Below are positions 32,577-41,651 of a stretch of DNA of 64,000 nt, one piece after another (positions within the stretch are counted from its first letter, which is position 1; every line of letters starts with the position of its first letter). The notes below the pieces were generated by a model that was not told where the DNA came from, searched no databases, and saw only the letters and a program-made list of their open reading frames with translations. Made by a program: the position numbers and the translations under genes. Source of the stretch: Polymorphospora lycopeni (GTDB lineage Bacteria > Actinomycetota > Actinomycetes > Mycobacteriales > Micromonosporaceae); assembly GCF_042237075.1 (NCBI RefSeq), contig NZ_JBCGDC010000001.1:90555-154554 (forward strand), read 5' to 3'.

Positions 32577-33931
32577 CAGCCCGCCGTCTCCAGGGCCGGG
32601 GAGTCGCCGGTGCCGGCCGGGACGGCGGTGCCGGGTTCGGCTTCGGCGTGGCGCAGGGCGGGGGCCCAGGCCAGGAACGCCACCGGGTAGAGCAGGTAGC
32701 CGAACCGGGTGGACGGCATCAGCAGGATGGCGGCGAGGAGGCCGTACCCGCAGATCAGCGCGGTGGTCGCGGCGCCGCGCGGCGGGCGGCGGGCGAGGTG
32801 GACGGCGATCGCCAGGCCGGCCGCGACCAGCAGCGCCGCCGCGATCCAGCGGCCACCGGGCAGCGCCGACGCGATCAGGTAGCCGGGGAACGGCGACTGG
32901 GCGGGGCTGGTCACCAGTGCGTCGCCGAGCGGGAACCGGATGACGTTGTCGACGAAGGCGGCCGGGTCGACCAGGACGGCGGGCAGCAGGGCCAGCGCCG
33001 GCAGGCCGACCGCGCCGGCGGCCATCCGGCCCAGCCGGCGCCGGCCGTGGGTCGCCGCGTGCAGCAGCAGTACGAGCGCTACCGGCCAGGCGAAGAGCTT
33101 GAGGGCGGCGGCGAGCCCGACCGCGACACCGGCCGCCCCGGGCCGGGCGGCCGCGCACAGGGCGAGGGCCAGCAGGCAGAGCGCGAGTACGGGGAGGTCG
33201 TCGCCGCCGGTGGCCAGCGTCAGCGCGCAGACCGGCAGTACGGTGGCGAGCTGCACCGCCCGGACCAGGGCCGCGTCGCGGTCGGCGGTCCGGTCGGCGG
33301 TCAGCCGGGCGCCGGTGCCACGGACGGTGCCGGCGGCCAGCGCCAGGGCGACGACGGTCGCGACCGCGAACCAGATCCGCGCGTCGGTCCACCAGCCGTC
33401 GCCGGCCAGTGCCCGGGGCAGCCCGAACAGGGCCATCCCCGGCTGGTAGGGCAGGTAGCCGAGGAGCTGCTCGCCGGGTGGCAGCGCGGCGATGGCGTCG
33501 GTGCCGAGGTAGGGGGTGCCGTGGTCGAGCAGGCGGGCGCCGCCGTGTTCGACGACCACGACCTCTTCCTGCGCCCGGTCGGTCCGGCCGCCGGCCCGCT
33601 GGATGGCCTGGAGCACCATCGGCAGCAGGGCGGTCGCGACGAAGGCCAGGGCCGTGACGGCGGCGCGGGCGGCGGTGCCGGCGATCGACGCTCCGGGCCG
33701 GGTTCGCCGGGCGACAAGTTGGCCGACGACGACGAGCGCGGCGGCGGCGTAGCCGACGGCTGCCACCGCACCCCAGGCCCGGTGTGGCAGCAGGGTGGAG
33801 GTGGCCGCGGTGACGGCGGCGAAGATCGCGGAGAGCGTGTAGAGGCCGAGGTCGGCGGCGAGTCCGCCGGCGGCCCGGTCGATCGACGACCACCGGCGGC
33901 GTACGGCGTGGCCTGGCTCGGTGGGAATCAC
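32576..33931 (-). CDS. polytopic membrane protein, GT87/mannosyltransferase-like
   Basis: 451 residues with about 11 hydrophobic segments (LYTLSAIFAAVTAATSTLL; AVTALAFVATALLPMVLQAI; VATVVALALAAGTV; VALVLLLHAATHGRR). A large extracytoplasmic loop contains DHGTPYLGTDAIAALPPGEQ LLGYLPYQPGMALFGLPRAL, where the L-x-Y-x-P-Y-x-P-G pattern resembles the acceptor/donor loop of GT-C-like actinobacterial mannosyltransferases. ALKLFAWPVALVLLL also matches the K-x-x-P motif of GT87 enzymes. The GTG at 33931 overlaps the stop of the GGDEF-EAL gene as GTGA, so the longer open frame was rejected. Substrate unknown. Confidence 0.72.
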   Translation of the reverse strand: MIPTEPGHAVRRRWSSIDRAAGGLAADLGLYTLSAIFAAVTAATSTLLPHRAWGAVAAVGYAAAALVVVGQLVARRTRPGASIAGTAARAAVTALAFVATALLPMVLQAIQRAGGRTDRAQEEVVVVEHGGARLLDHGTPYLGTDAIAALPPGEQLLGYLPYQPGMALFGLPRALAGDGWWTDARIWFAVATVVALALAAGTVRGTGARLTADRTADRDAALVRAVQLATVLPVCALTLATGGDDLPVLALCLLALALCAAARPGAAGVAVGLAAALKLFAWPVALVLLLHAATHGRRRLGRMAAGAVGLPALALLPAVLVDPAAFVDNVIRFPLGDALVTSPAQSPFPGYLIASALPGGRWIAAALLVAAGLAIAVHLARRPPRGAATTALICGYGLLAAILLMPSTRFGYLLYPVAFLAWAPALRHAEAEPGTAVPAGTGDSPALETAG

Positions 33932-36447
33932 GCGGGCAAGTGTGGCAGACGGTCGGAGCGGCCCCGCCCACCCGGCCGCCGCCCGGACTTCAGGTGGACG
34001 ACGGCACCCTCGTCGTGCAGGGGCGGGGCGAACTGGCCGGCGCTGCGGCGCAGGGTGGCCAGCATCCGGGTGGCCGGCATCGGGCGGGCGAAGAGGTGCC
34101 CCTGCCCGGCGGCGCAGCCCAGTTCCCACAGCGCGTGGCGTTGCGGCTCGCTCTCGACCCCTTCGGCGACCACCGAGAGTCCGAGGCTGCGGCCGAGGTC
34201 GACGGTGGACCGGATGACGGCCAGCGCCTCGGCGGAGGTGTCCATCGCCACCACGAACGCCCGGTCGATCTTCAGCTCGTGTACGGCGATGCGGGACAGC
34301 ACCGACAGCGAGGACGAGCCGCTGCCGAAGTCGTCGAGGGCGAGGCGTACGCCTTCGGTCCGCAGGCGTTCGAGGACCTGGTCGACGACCTCCAGTTGGC
34401 TGACCGTCAGCGTCTCGGTGAGTTCGAGGAAGAGCCGGTCCGGGGGGAGGTCGTGGGCCCGCAGGCGGTTGGCGACCCGGTCGGGGAACTGCGGGTCGAG
34501 CAGGCTCCGCGGGGCGACGTTGACCGCCACCGGCAGGTCGAATCCGGCCGCCCGCCAGGACTCGGCGGCGGTCAGCGCCTCGTCGAGCACGGTGTCGGCG
34601 AACGTCGCCAGCAGCCCGGATCGTTCGATGGTCTCCAGGAACCGGATCGGGTCGATGTCGCCGCGGTCGGGGTGGTGCCAGCGGGCCAGCGCCTCGGCGG
34701 CGACCACGGCTCCGGTGCCGAGGTCGACGATCGGCTGGAAGTCGACGCAGAACTCGTGTTCGGCCACGGCCCGGGGCAGGTCGCCGCCGAGGGACAGCCG
34801 TACGACGTCGGCGGTGTCACTGGCTGGCGCGTAGGTGGCGATCCGCTGCTGCCCTCCGGAGCGTTTGGCCTGGTACATGGCGACGTCGGCGCGGCGTAGC
34901 AACTCAGGCATTCCGCCGCTGGGCGGGGCGACCGCGATGCCTCCGCTGGCCTCGACCCGCAGTCGCATGCCGTCGATGTCGAGCGGCTCCTGCAGTGCGG
35001 CGAGCAGGCGTTCGGCCCGGTGGGTGGCGACCGCCGGGGCGGACAGGCCCTGGAAGAGCACGGCGAACTCGTCGCCGCCGAGCCGTACGACGAGGTCGTC
35101 GCCCTGGGCGGCGCTGCGCAGCCGGTCGGCCACCTGGATCAGGACCTCGTCGCCGGCGCCGTGGCCGAGGGTGTCGTTGACCTCTTTGAAGTGGTTGAGG
35201 TCGATCAGCAGCAGTGCGGTGACCCCGTCGGCGTGGCGCTGGCCGAGCAGTTCGGTGCCGTGGTCGAGCAGTTGCCGGCGGTTGCCGAGGCCGGTGAGGG
35301 CGTCGTGGGAGGCGGCCGCGGCGTGCTCGTCGGCGACCCGGGTCAGCTCCTGGTATGCCGACGCGTTGCGTACGGCTGTGCAGAGTGCGGAGGCGAAGGT
35401 GCTCAGGGTGTACTCTTCGCGCTCGTTGAGTTCCACCGGGGCCCGGAACCGGAGCCGGACGATGCCGAGGTCGTGGCTTTCGTCGTGGCCGACCAGCTTC
35501 TCCTGGACGACCCACCCCTCGGCGGGGGGCGCGTCGGCGCTCGACCCGTCGTAGACGATCTCTCCGGTGTTTCCGCGTACGGTCCGGCCGCGGTCGGTCA
35601 GTTCGACGTCGACCTCGTCGGCGGAGAACAGTTCGCTGGCCTGGTGGACCGCGGTGGCGAGCACGACGTCGAGGTCGATGACGTTGAGCGCGTCGGTGGC
35701 CTGGGCGAGCTGTCGCCAGGCGGTGCGTTCGACCTGGCTGCGGACCCGGGCCGAGTAGGCCAGGTGCAGGCTCAGCAGCAGCGGGGGTACGGCGACCAGC
35801 AGCCAGTTGTCGATCTTGAGGATGGCCAGGGTGCCGACGATCACCGGGAACCGGGCGACGGCGCTGGCCACCCGCAGGCCGAGGTGCTGGCGGAAGAGTT
35901 CCCGGCCGCTCTTGCCGGTGGCGTGCGCGATGACCGGCAGGGTCAGCAGCTCGTCGAGCACGACGGCGGTGCAGTAGGCGACCGCGAGCGGGACGACCAT
36001 CTCGATCGGCTGCCGGCCGGGGTCCCAGCCGGACAGGTGCAGGGCGAGCCCGGCCGCGCCGGCCAGGCTCATGTTCTTGGCGATGCCGAAGACGGCCTTG
36101 ATCAGGGGGAGCCGGTTGGGGGCCAGCATCATCGAGGCGCCGATGCCGACGCCGACGCAGAGCACCACCCATTCGGCGGGGGCGAGGGCGAGGCCGACCA
36201 GGATGGCGGTTTCGGACCAGGCGATGTGGTGGTTGGTGCTGCGGATTCGGACCGTCACCTTGATGGTGAAGCCGACCGCGGCGAGAAGGGTCAGGGTGAG
36301 CAGGATCGGGAGGCTCACCCGCGGTTCGACGGTTGCCAGGCGGTAGATCGACACCGCGGTCGCGACGACCGCGAGAATGACGACGGGACCGACTAGCAGC
36401 AGCAGCCGCCGATCGGTCCCAGCATCACGTCGATTCGTACGAGTCAC
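33928..36447 (-). CDS. membrane-bound GGDEF-EAL cyclic-di-GMP enzyme
   Basis: 839 residues. About seven membrane helices (residues 15-245, MASE-like), a GAF-like sensor (about 255-390, with EGWVVQEKLVGHDESHDLGI), then GGDEF with intact LGGDEFAV near 456 and upstream DLNHFKEVNDTLGHGAGDEV. EAL follows with AAEALARW near 584, VNVAPRSL, LELTETL, DDFGSGSSSL, KIDRAF and VVAEGVE. Both domains keep their catalytic residues, so either synthesis or hydrolysis of c-di-GMP is possible. GTG at 36447 with AGGAG 7 nt upstream; the open frame begins at a TTG 36 nt earlier. It heads an operon coupled by overlaps to the GT-like gene and two crcB genes. Confidence 0.9.
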   Translation of the reverse strand: MTRTNRRDAGTDRRLLLLVGPVVILAVVATAVSIYRLATVEPRVSLPILLTLTLLAAVGFTIKVTVRIRSTNHHIAWSETAILVGLALAPAEWVVLCVGVGIGASMMLAPNRLPLIKAVFGIAKNMSLAGAAGLALHLSGWDPGRQPIEMVVPLAVAYCTAVVLDELLTLPVIAHATGKSGRELFRQHLGLRVASAVARFPVIVGTLAILKIDNWLLVAVPPLLLSLHLAYSARVRSQVERTAWRQLAQATDALNVIDLDVVLATAVHQASELFSADEVDVELTDRGRTVRGNTGEIVYDGSSADAPPAEGWVVQEKLVGHDESHDLGIVRLRFRAPVELNEREEYTLSTFASALCTAVRNASAYQELTRVADEHAAAASHDALTGLGNRRQLLDHGTELLGQRHADGVTALLLIDLNHFKEVNDTLGHGAGDEVLIQVADRLRSAAQGDDLVVRLGGDEFAVLFQGLSAPAVATHRAERLLAALQEPLDIDGMRLRVEASGGIAVAPPSGGMPELLRRADVAMYQAKRSGGQQRIATYAPASDTADVVRLSLGGDLPRAVAEHEFCVDFQPIVDLGTGAVVAAEALARWHHPDRGDIDPIRFLETIERSGLLATFADTVLDEALTAAESWRAAGFDLPVAVNVAPRSLLDPQFPDRVANRLRAHDLPPDRLFLELTETLTVSQLEVVDQVLERLRTEGVRLALDDFGSGSSSLSVLSRIAVHELKIDRAFVVAMDTSAEALAVIRSTVDLGRSLGLSVVAEGVESEPQRHALWELGCAAGQGHLFARPMPATRMLATLRRSAGQFAPPLHDEGAVVHLKSGRRPGGRGRSDRLPHLPA

Positions 36448-37105
36448 ACCTGCTCCTGACCAGCTACCCAGTGCGTCCCGCAAGACTACGTCCAGTCACC
36501 CTCGGGCGACAGGGTGACATCAGCCCCACTCGTGCGAACGCATGTCCGTCTCCTTTGGTTCCCCGATGCCTGTCGAACGTTTAGTCGGTTTGGCTTTTGT
36601 GCCATTCCCGTTCGCTTTGCTGGGCAGGAGCCTAAGACGTGGATCGCGTTTTATCGACCATTAAATGTCGCTATGCTCACTATTAGTCAAGCCTAGCCGT
36701 TTCTGTTACTCGGTGTTTGCATAAGGAAACTGAGTGCGTTTGTTCGGTGCCTCTCGGGGGCTTATCGGAGTCCTGCGGAGTTTGCCGCGGACGCAGCTTC
36801 CCATGGCGTCGCCCGTGGCGTACGGAGGCCCCATCAGTCGTCCGGCCAGCAACCATCCGCCGTTGGGTGTGACGGTAATCCGTCGTGGGATGTGACGGGC
36901 GCAATACCGAACGGTGAACTTTCAGGTTGGGTACCTCGTTTTGGTGAAGCCTGCCGTTCATCAAGATCAGCAAAGCTGCGACACTCCGCAAGTGTCGACG
37001 ATTGTCGATCAATCTCGTCCAATGAATAGGGTACGGAGAGGCCGCGATCGCATCCGCCGTGGCATCAACGCACCCGACGATAAGAGCGCTCGATAGGCTC
37101 GTGCC
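36448..37105. other. 658-bp gene-free region of lower GC between the GGDEF-EAL gene and moaC
   Basis: No ORF with coding character on either strand; the longest frames are short and lack start signals. The base composition is visibly more AT-rich than neighbouring genes between 36510 and 37080. Structures seen are a hairpin cgacact/agtgtcg (about 36977-36995) and several imperfect repeats around gacggtaatccgtc. The region must hold the promoter of the GGDEF-EAL operon. A small RNA or a lost gene is possible but not shown. Confidence 0.5.
37094..37099 (+). promoter_or_regulatory. -10 box of leaderless promoter for moaC-mog
   Basis: TAGGCT, 6 nt before the GTG at 37106, within cgataggctcg. The moeA promoter has the same core. 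Confidence 0.6.
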
Positions 37106-37597
37106 GTGGCCGACTCCGCAAACCTCACCCACGTCGACCCGGCCGGTGCCGCCCGGATGGTCGACGTCTCCGCCAAGGAGCAGACCGTCCGGCGCGCCGT
37201 CGCCGCCGGGCGCCTCCAGACCACCGCGCAGGTCGTCGAACTGTTGCGCCGCGACGGGCTGCCCAAGGGCGACGCCCTCGCCGTCGCCCGGATCGGCGGC
37301 ATCATGGGCGCCAAGCGCACCCCCGACCTGATCCCGCTCTGTCATCCGATCGCACTGCACGGCGTCACCGTCGACCTGCGGCTGGACGAGACGACCGTCG
37401 AGATCGTGGCGACCGCGAAGACCGCCGACCGGACCGGGGTGGAAATGGAGGCGCTGACCGCCGTCGCCACCGCCGGCCTGACCCTGATCGACATGGTCAA
37501 GGCCGTCGACCCGGCGGCGTCGGTGGAGGCGATCCGGGTCATCAGCAAAGAAGGTGGCCGCAACGGCACCTGGACCCGGCCGGCGGAGCGGCCGTGA
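37106..37597 (+). CDS. moaC: cyclic pyranopterin monophosphate synthase
   Basis: 163 residues. MoaC completes the first step of molybdenum cofactor synthesis, forming cyclic pyranopterin monophosphate after MoaA. Motifs are HVDPAGAARMVDVSAKEQTV, GGIMGAKRTPDLIPLCHPIA (with the LCHP active-site loop), TVEIVATAKTADRTGVEMEA LTAV and TLIDMVKAVD. All of these match the family. GTG start with TAGGCT 6 nt before and no ribosome binding site. Its stop overlaps the start of mog as GTGA. Confidence 0.95.
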   Translation: MADSANLTHVDPAGAARMVDVSAKEQTVRRAVAAGRLQTTAQVVELLRRDGLPKGDALAVARIGGIMGAKRTPDLIPLCHPIALHGVTVDLRLDETTVEIVATAKTADRTGVEMEALTAVATAGLTLIDMVKAVDPAASVEAIRVISKEGGRNGTWTRPAERP

Positions 37598-38073
37598 TCC
37601 GGGCCCGCGTCGTCGTCGCGAGCAACCGGGCGGCGGCCGGCGTCTACACCGACACCAGCGGCCCGCTGCTCGTCGAGGGCCTGCGTGAACTCGGCTGTGC
37701 GGTGGACGCGCCGGTCGTAGTGCCCGACGGCGAACCGGTGGCCGACGAGTTGCGCCGGGCGGTCGCCGACGGCGTCGACGTCGTGCTGACCAGCGGCGGG
37801 ACGGGAATCACCCCGACCGACCAGACCCCCGACGTCACCCGCCGCCTGCTCGACTACGAGATCCCGGGAATCGCCGAGGCGATCCGGGCCCACAGCCGGG
37901 CGAAGGTGCCGACCGCCGTACTCTCCCGTGGCCTGGCCGGCGTCGTTGGCCGTACCCTCGTGGTCAACCTGCCCGGCTCGTCCGGCGGCGCGCGCGACGG
38001 CCTCGCCGTACTCGGGCCGGTTCTCGCCCACACCGTCGACCAGTTGCGCGGCGGCGACCACCCGGCCGCCTGA
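37594..38073 (+). CDS. mog: molybdopterin adenylyltransferase (Mog/MoaB)
   Basis: 159 residues with the MPT-binding fold. LTSGGTGITPTDQTPDVTRR LLDYEIPGIAEAIR is the diagnostic segment, with SRGLAGVVGRTLVVNLPGSS and GARDGLAVLGPVLAHTVDQL behind it. It adenylylates molybdopterin before molybdenum insertion by MoeA. It overlaps moaC by 4 bp and is 41 nt upstream of moeA, which has its own promoter. Confidence 0.9.
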   Translation: MIRARVVVASNRAAAGVYTDTSGPLLVEGLRELGCAVDAPVVVPDGEPVADELRRAVADGVDVVLTSGGTGITPTDQTPDVTRRLLDYEIPGIAEAIRAHSRAKVPTAVLSRGLAGVVGRTLVVNLPGSSGGARDGLAVLGPVLAHTVDQLRGGDHPAA

Positions 38074-38102
38074 CCTCGGCCGGCTGCGGAGCGGCCCGAC
38101 GA

Positions 38103-38108
38103 TAGGCT
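38103..38108 (+). promoter_or_regulatory. -10 box of leaderless promoter for moeA-moaE
   Basis: TAGGCT, 6 nt before the GTG at 38115. The cgataggctc core is the same as at the moaC promoter, 1 kb upstream. Confidence 0.6.
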
Positions 38109-38114
38109 CACCGG

Positions 38115-39359
38115 GTGAGCGCACAGACCGTACCCGGCCCACCCGCGGCGCCGGTCAGTTGGCCGGTGGCGAGGTCGCTGGTCCACGCGGCCGGCCGCGT
38201 CGCCGCGCCGGAACCGGTGGACGTGCCGCTGGCCGGCGCCGACGGACTCACCCTCGCCGAGCCGCTGACGACACTGACCGACCTGCCCGCCTTTCCGACC
38301 TCCAGCATCGACGGGTGGGCGGTACGCGGCGACGGGCCGTGGCGGGTCGTCGGCCGGGTGCTCGCCGGCAGCACACCTCCACCGTTGACCGACGCCGGCA
38401 CCACCGTCGAGATCGCCACCGGGGCGATGGTCCCCACCGGCGCCGACGCACTGCTGCGCGTCGAGGAGTCGGCTCGCGACGCCGACGGCCAGGTCACCGG
38501 TACGCCGCGCGTCCAGCCGGAGTGGCGGCTGCCGGGCGAGGAGGCCACGGCCGGCGAACGGTTGCTGCCGGCCGGCACCCCGGTGACCCCGGCGGTCGCC
38601 GGCCTCGCCGCCTCGTGCGGTCACGACACGCTGCGGGTACGGCCCGCGCCGCGCGCCGCGCTGCTCGTCTTCGGTGACGAGCTGCTCACCGCCGGCCCGC
38701 CCGGCGCCGGCCGGGTACGTGACGCACTCGGCCCCTCCGTGCCCGCCTGGCTGCGGCGGTACGGCTGCGTCGTCGACCCGGCCCGGGTCGTCGCCCCGGT
38801 CGCCGACACGCTGCCCGACCACGTGGCCGCGATCCGGCAGGCGCTCGCCGACGCCGACCTGGTCTGCACCACCGGCGGCACGATGCACGGGCCGGTCGAC
38901 CACCTCCACCCCGCGCTGGCCGAACTCGGCGCGGAGTACGTCGTCAACACCGTCGCCGTACGGCCGGGGTTTCCGATGCTGGTGGCCCGGGTCGCCGGGC
39001 CGGACGGGCGCAGCCGGTTCGTCGCCGGCCTGCCCGGCAACCCGCAGTCGGCCGTCGTCGCCCTGGTCTCCCTGGTCGCCCCGCTGCTCGCCGGTCTCAC
39101 CGGGCGGCCGGAACCCGAGCTGCCGGCGGTCGTCCTCGGTGACGAGGTGCCCGGGCGGGGGAACTACACGCACCTGGCGCTGGTCCGGGTGGATCCGCGT
39201 CGCGGCACCGCGCACCCGGTCCGCCACGTCGGGTCCGCCATGCTGCGCGGGCTGGCCCGGGCCGACGGCTTCGCCGTCATCGAACCGGGCACGCGCGGTC
39301 GGCCGGGCGACCGGGTGCCGTTCGTGCCGCTGCCGTTGCCGGCCGGGGAACACCCGTGA
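38115..39359 (+). CDS. moeA: molybdopterin molybdenumtransferase
   Basis: 414 residues in the usual MoeA domain order. The N-terminal domain is LTTLTDLPAFPTSSIDGWAV, the second domain TTVEIATGAMVPTGADALLR VEES. The central MPT-binding domain has VFGDELLTAGPPGAGRVRDA, LVCTTGGTMHGPVDHLHPAL and GLPGNPQSAVVALVSLVAPL. A C-terminal beta domain follows. Small deviations from the strict motifs (TTGGTMHG instead of TSGGVSVG; GNYTHLALVRV) may reflect divergence in this group. It overlaps moaE as GTGA. It inserts molybdenum into adenylylated molybdopterin. Confidence 0.92.
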   Translation: MSAQTVPGPPAAPVSWPVARSLVHAAGRVAAPEPVDVPLAGADGLTLAEPLTTLTDLPAFPTSSIDGWAVRGDGPWRVVGRVLAGSTPPPLTDAGTTVEIATGAMVPTGADALLRVEESARDADGQVTGTPRVQPEWRLPGEEATAGERLLPAGTPVTPAVAGLAASCGHDTLRVRPAPRAALLVFGDELLTAGPPGAGRVRDALGPSVPAWLRRYGCVVDPARVVAPVADTLPDHVAAIRQALADADLVCTTGGTMHGPVDHLHPALAELGAEYVVNTVAVRPGFPMLVARVAGPDGRSRFVAGLPGNPQSAVVALVSLVAPLLAGLTGRPEPELPAVVLGDEVPGRGNYTHLALVRVDPRRGTAHPVRHVGSAMLRGLARADGFAVIEPGTRGRPGDRVPFVPLPLPAGEHP

Positions 39360-39784
39360 CCACCACGCCGACACTGCTCGTCGAGGTCACCACCGCCGTG
39401 CTCGACGTGTCGGCCCACGAGCGGGCGGTGTCCGACCGGGCGGCCGGTGCGGTGGTGTCCTTCCAGGGTGTCGTACGCGACCACGACCACGGGCGGGCCG
39501 TCACGCTGCTGGAGTACGAGGGGCATCCGACCGCCGAGGCGGTGCTGGCCGAGGTGGCGCGGGAGATCGCCGCCGACCCGGACGTCTACGCGGTGGCCGT
39601 GTCGCACCGGATCGGACCGCTGGCCGTCGGTGACGTGGCCCTCGTCGCCGGGGTCCGCACGGCGCACCGGGCGGCCGCCTTCGCCGCCTGTGCCCGGCTG
39701 GTCGACGAGGTCAAGGCCCGACTGCCGGTGTGGAAACGGCAGGTCTTCGCCGACGGCACCGACGAGTGGGTCAACTGCGCCTGA
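39356..39784 (+). CDS. moaE: molybdopterin synthase catalytic subunit
   Basis: 142 residues. The large subunit converts the cyclic pterin with the MoaD thiocarboxylate into molybdopterin. Diagnostic segments are GAVVSFQGVVRDHDHGRAVT LLEYEGHPTAE, VSHRIGPLAVGDVALVAGVR, and the lysine-containing VDEVKARLPVWKRQVFADGT DEWVN. The catalytic pair K (in DEVKAR) and K (in VWKRQ) is intact. Coupled to moeA by a 4-bp overlap. Its partner MoaD is encoded 19 kb away in this window. Confidence 0.95.
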   Translation: MTTTPTLLVEVTTAVLDVSAHERAVSDRAAGAVVSFQGVVRDHDHGRAVTLLEYEGHPTAEAVLAEVAREIAADPDVYAVAVSHRIGPLAVGDVALVAGVRTAHRAAAFAACARLVDEVKARLPVWKRQVFADGTDEWVNCA

Positions 39785-39794
39785 GCCCCGGCGG

Positions 39795-41340
39795 TCAGTT
39801 CGGCCTGGTGCCCAGGGGTCGGCGCTGCAGCCGCAGCATCGAGTCGGTGTAGAACGCGGGTTCCGCGCCGGGCCGCCACGGCAGGGCCGCGACCAGCAGG
39901 ATCAACGCCAGCGCGAGCGAGTTCTCCATCAGTGCGCCGAAGAGGCCGTTCTGGTAGTGCGACTCCTGCGGCAACCGGTGCTCGTACGCCCAGATCGGGG
40001 CGATCAGCATCAGCAGGTAGAGGGCGACCGCGGCGCCGCCATGGCGCAGGCCGGTCAGCGTCGGGAACCAGATCGGCGTACGCAGGCCGGGCGCGTTGCC
40101 CGCGAACAGCGGGTTGGGCAGCGGGCTGCCGGTGCGTCCCGGCCCCCGGCTCGCGGCCCGGCGGCGCAGCGCGGCGTCGGCGAGGACGATGATCGCCGGG
40201 ATGACGAAGACCAGGTGGTGCGTCCACGAGATCGGGCTGATCACGTTGGCGGTGAGGCCGACCAGCGCGAAGGCGGCCAACTCGTCGCCGTCGGCGTGCG
40301 CCGAGGACGCCCGGGAGAGTCCGATGGCGAGCACGACCAGGGAGAACGCCAGCCACAGCAGGGTCGGCGTCTCGACCGAGTCGTAGAGCCGGGCGAGCAG
40401 GCCGGCGAGCGACTGGTTCGGCGTCATGTCGGCCTTGCCGATCCGGTCGGTCTGCCACAGCACGCCGGTGAAGTAGGCGGCCGACTCGTGGCCGGCGAGG
40501 ACGAAGCCGGCCGTCGTGACCCCGACGGCGGTGCCGATCGCGGTCATCGCCGCCCGCCACTGGCGGGTGACGATCAGGTAGACGATGAACAGGGCCGGAG
40601 TGAGCTTGATGGCGCTGGCCAGCCCGATCCCGACACCGGCCCACGCGCCGCTGTGCCACAGCCGGCGCAGGAATCCACCGGCCACCGGTGGCCGCAGCCC
40701 GGCCTGGGCGCGGCGTCGCAACGCGACGAGATCCGCCATGATCAGCCCGAACAGCAGCAGGTTGACCTGCCCGTAGCCGAACGTCTCCCGTACGGGCTCG
40801 ATGGCGACCGCCAGCGGCACCGCGAGGGCGACGGCGAACCANCAGCAGCAGGTTGACCTGCCCGTAGCCGAACGTCTCCCGTACGGGCTCGATGGCGACC
40901 GCCAGCGGCACCGCGAGGGCGACGGCGAACCAGCGCGACCAGCCGTGCCGGTCGGCGATCGGCACGATCAGCGCGACGAGTACGAGCGTGAGGGCGGCGA
41001 GGCTGGCGATCAGGTTGATCCAGCCGGCGGCCGCCACGGACAGGCCCGCCATCGGCAGCATGGCGAGTCCGGCGAACGGCGGGTACGTGAACCCGAGTGT
41101 GGTTTCGGGTGCCGTGAAGTCGTACAGCTCGTTTCCGCCTGCCCACCACACCACAGCGCCGTGGTAGATCTTCATGTCGAAGAAGATGTACGGCCGTCCG
41201 AAGGCTTCGACGGCGAGCCAGGCGGCATAGACGACGCCGGCGATGATGCCGATGCGAATTACTGTCCGACGATCGAGTCCACGTGCGAGGCGGTTAGCTG
41301 GTGCAGGGCGGCTGGTCCGTCTCTCGACGGTCGCCGGCAT
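39795..41340 (-). pseudogene. GT87-family membrane glycosyltransferase, frame broken by a 91-bp assembly duplication
   Basis: One intact gene is visible if bases 40752-40842 are removed: it then encodes 484 residues without a stop. The N-terminal half runs from MPATVERRTSRPAPANRLAR to RETFGYGQVNLLL, and the C-terminal half continues FGLIMADLVALRRRAQAGLR to LQRRPLGTRPN. Motifs typical of GT87 polyprenol-phosphate mannosyltransferases are visible: FFDMKIYHGAVVWWAGGNEL YDFTAPETTLGFTYPPF and ASAIKLTPALFIVYLIV, plus about 10 membrane helices. The GTGG-rich sequence before the ATG at 41340 is a weak ribosome binding site. The 90-bp exact duplication plus a single N shifts the frame by one. It is listed as broken only because of the sequence as given; the real gene is probably functional. 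Confidence 0.8.
40752..40932. repeat. 90-bp exact duplication around a single N: assembly junction
   Basis: Bases 40752-40841 and 40843-40932 are identical, separated by N at 40842. Removal of one copy and the N restores an uninterrupted reading frame, which argues that the duplication is not biological. Confidence 0.92.
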
Positions 41341-41651
41341 GGCGTGGCCACCCCCGTACCGTTGTCGTGCTTCGCGTTCAGGTCCACCACGGAGCCTAGA
41401 TCGGCGAGGCACCGCACTACCTCCTGCGTTATGGGACCGTGTCCGATCCCACACTGGTTCGCGACATTTCGTCCTTGTTAACGCAAGGAGTCTATTTCAG
41501 GTGATTCACAGCTTGTTCATACTATTGACAGACTCTAGCCGGGTGTACGAGGCGAGATTGGTCCTTATTGCTCAGTTTGAGTAGGGTACTGGCCGGCCTG
41601 ATCACGCCGACGCCCGGCCCCGGCCGGACCTGATCACGTGGCTACCCGCCC
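41341..41651. other. gene-free interval with an AT-rich core
   Basis: No gene seen. The part from about 41470 to 41600 is far less GC-rich than the flanks and contains TTGACA at 41525-41530 on the plus strand without a convincing -10 at the right distance. It is the likely promoter region of the GT87 gene on the minus strand. Confidence 0.45.

Noticed and set aside
32190..32600. Fluoride riboswitch before the crcB pair
   Set aside because: The upstream gene overlaps the first crcB start, leaving no leader for a riboswitch.
36448..37105. tRNA or known riboswitch in the AT-rich interval
   Set aside because: No cloverleaf with a T-loop GGTTCGA core and no known riboswitch consensus could be found by eye.
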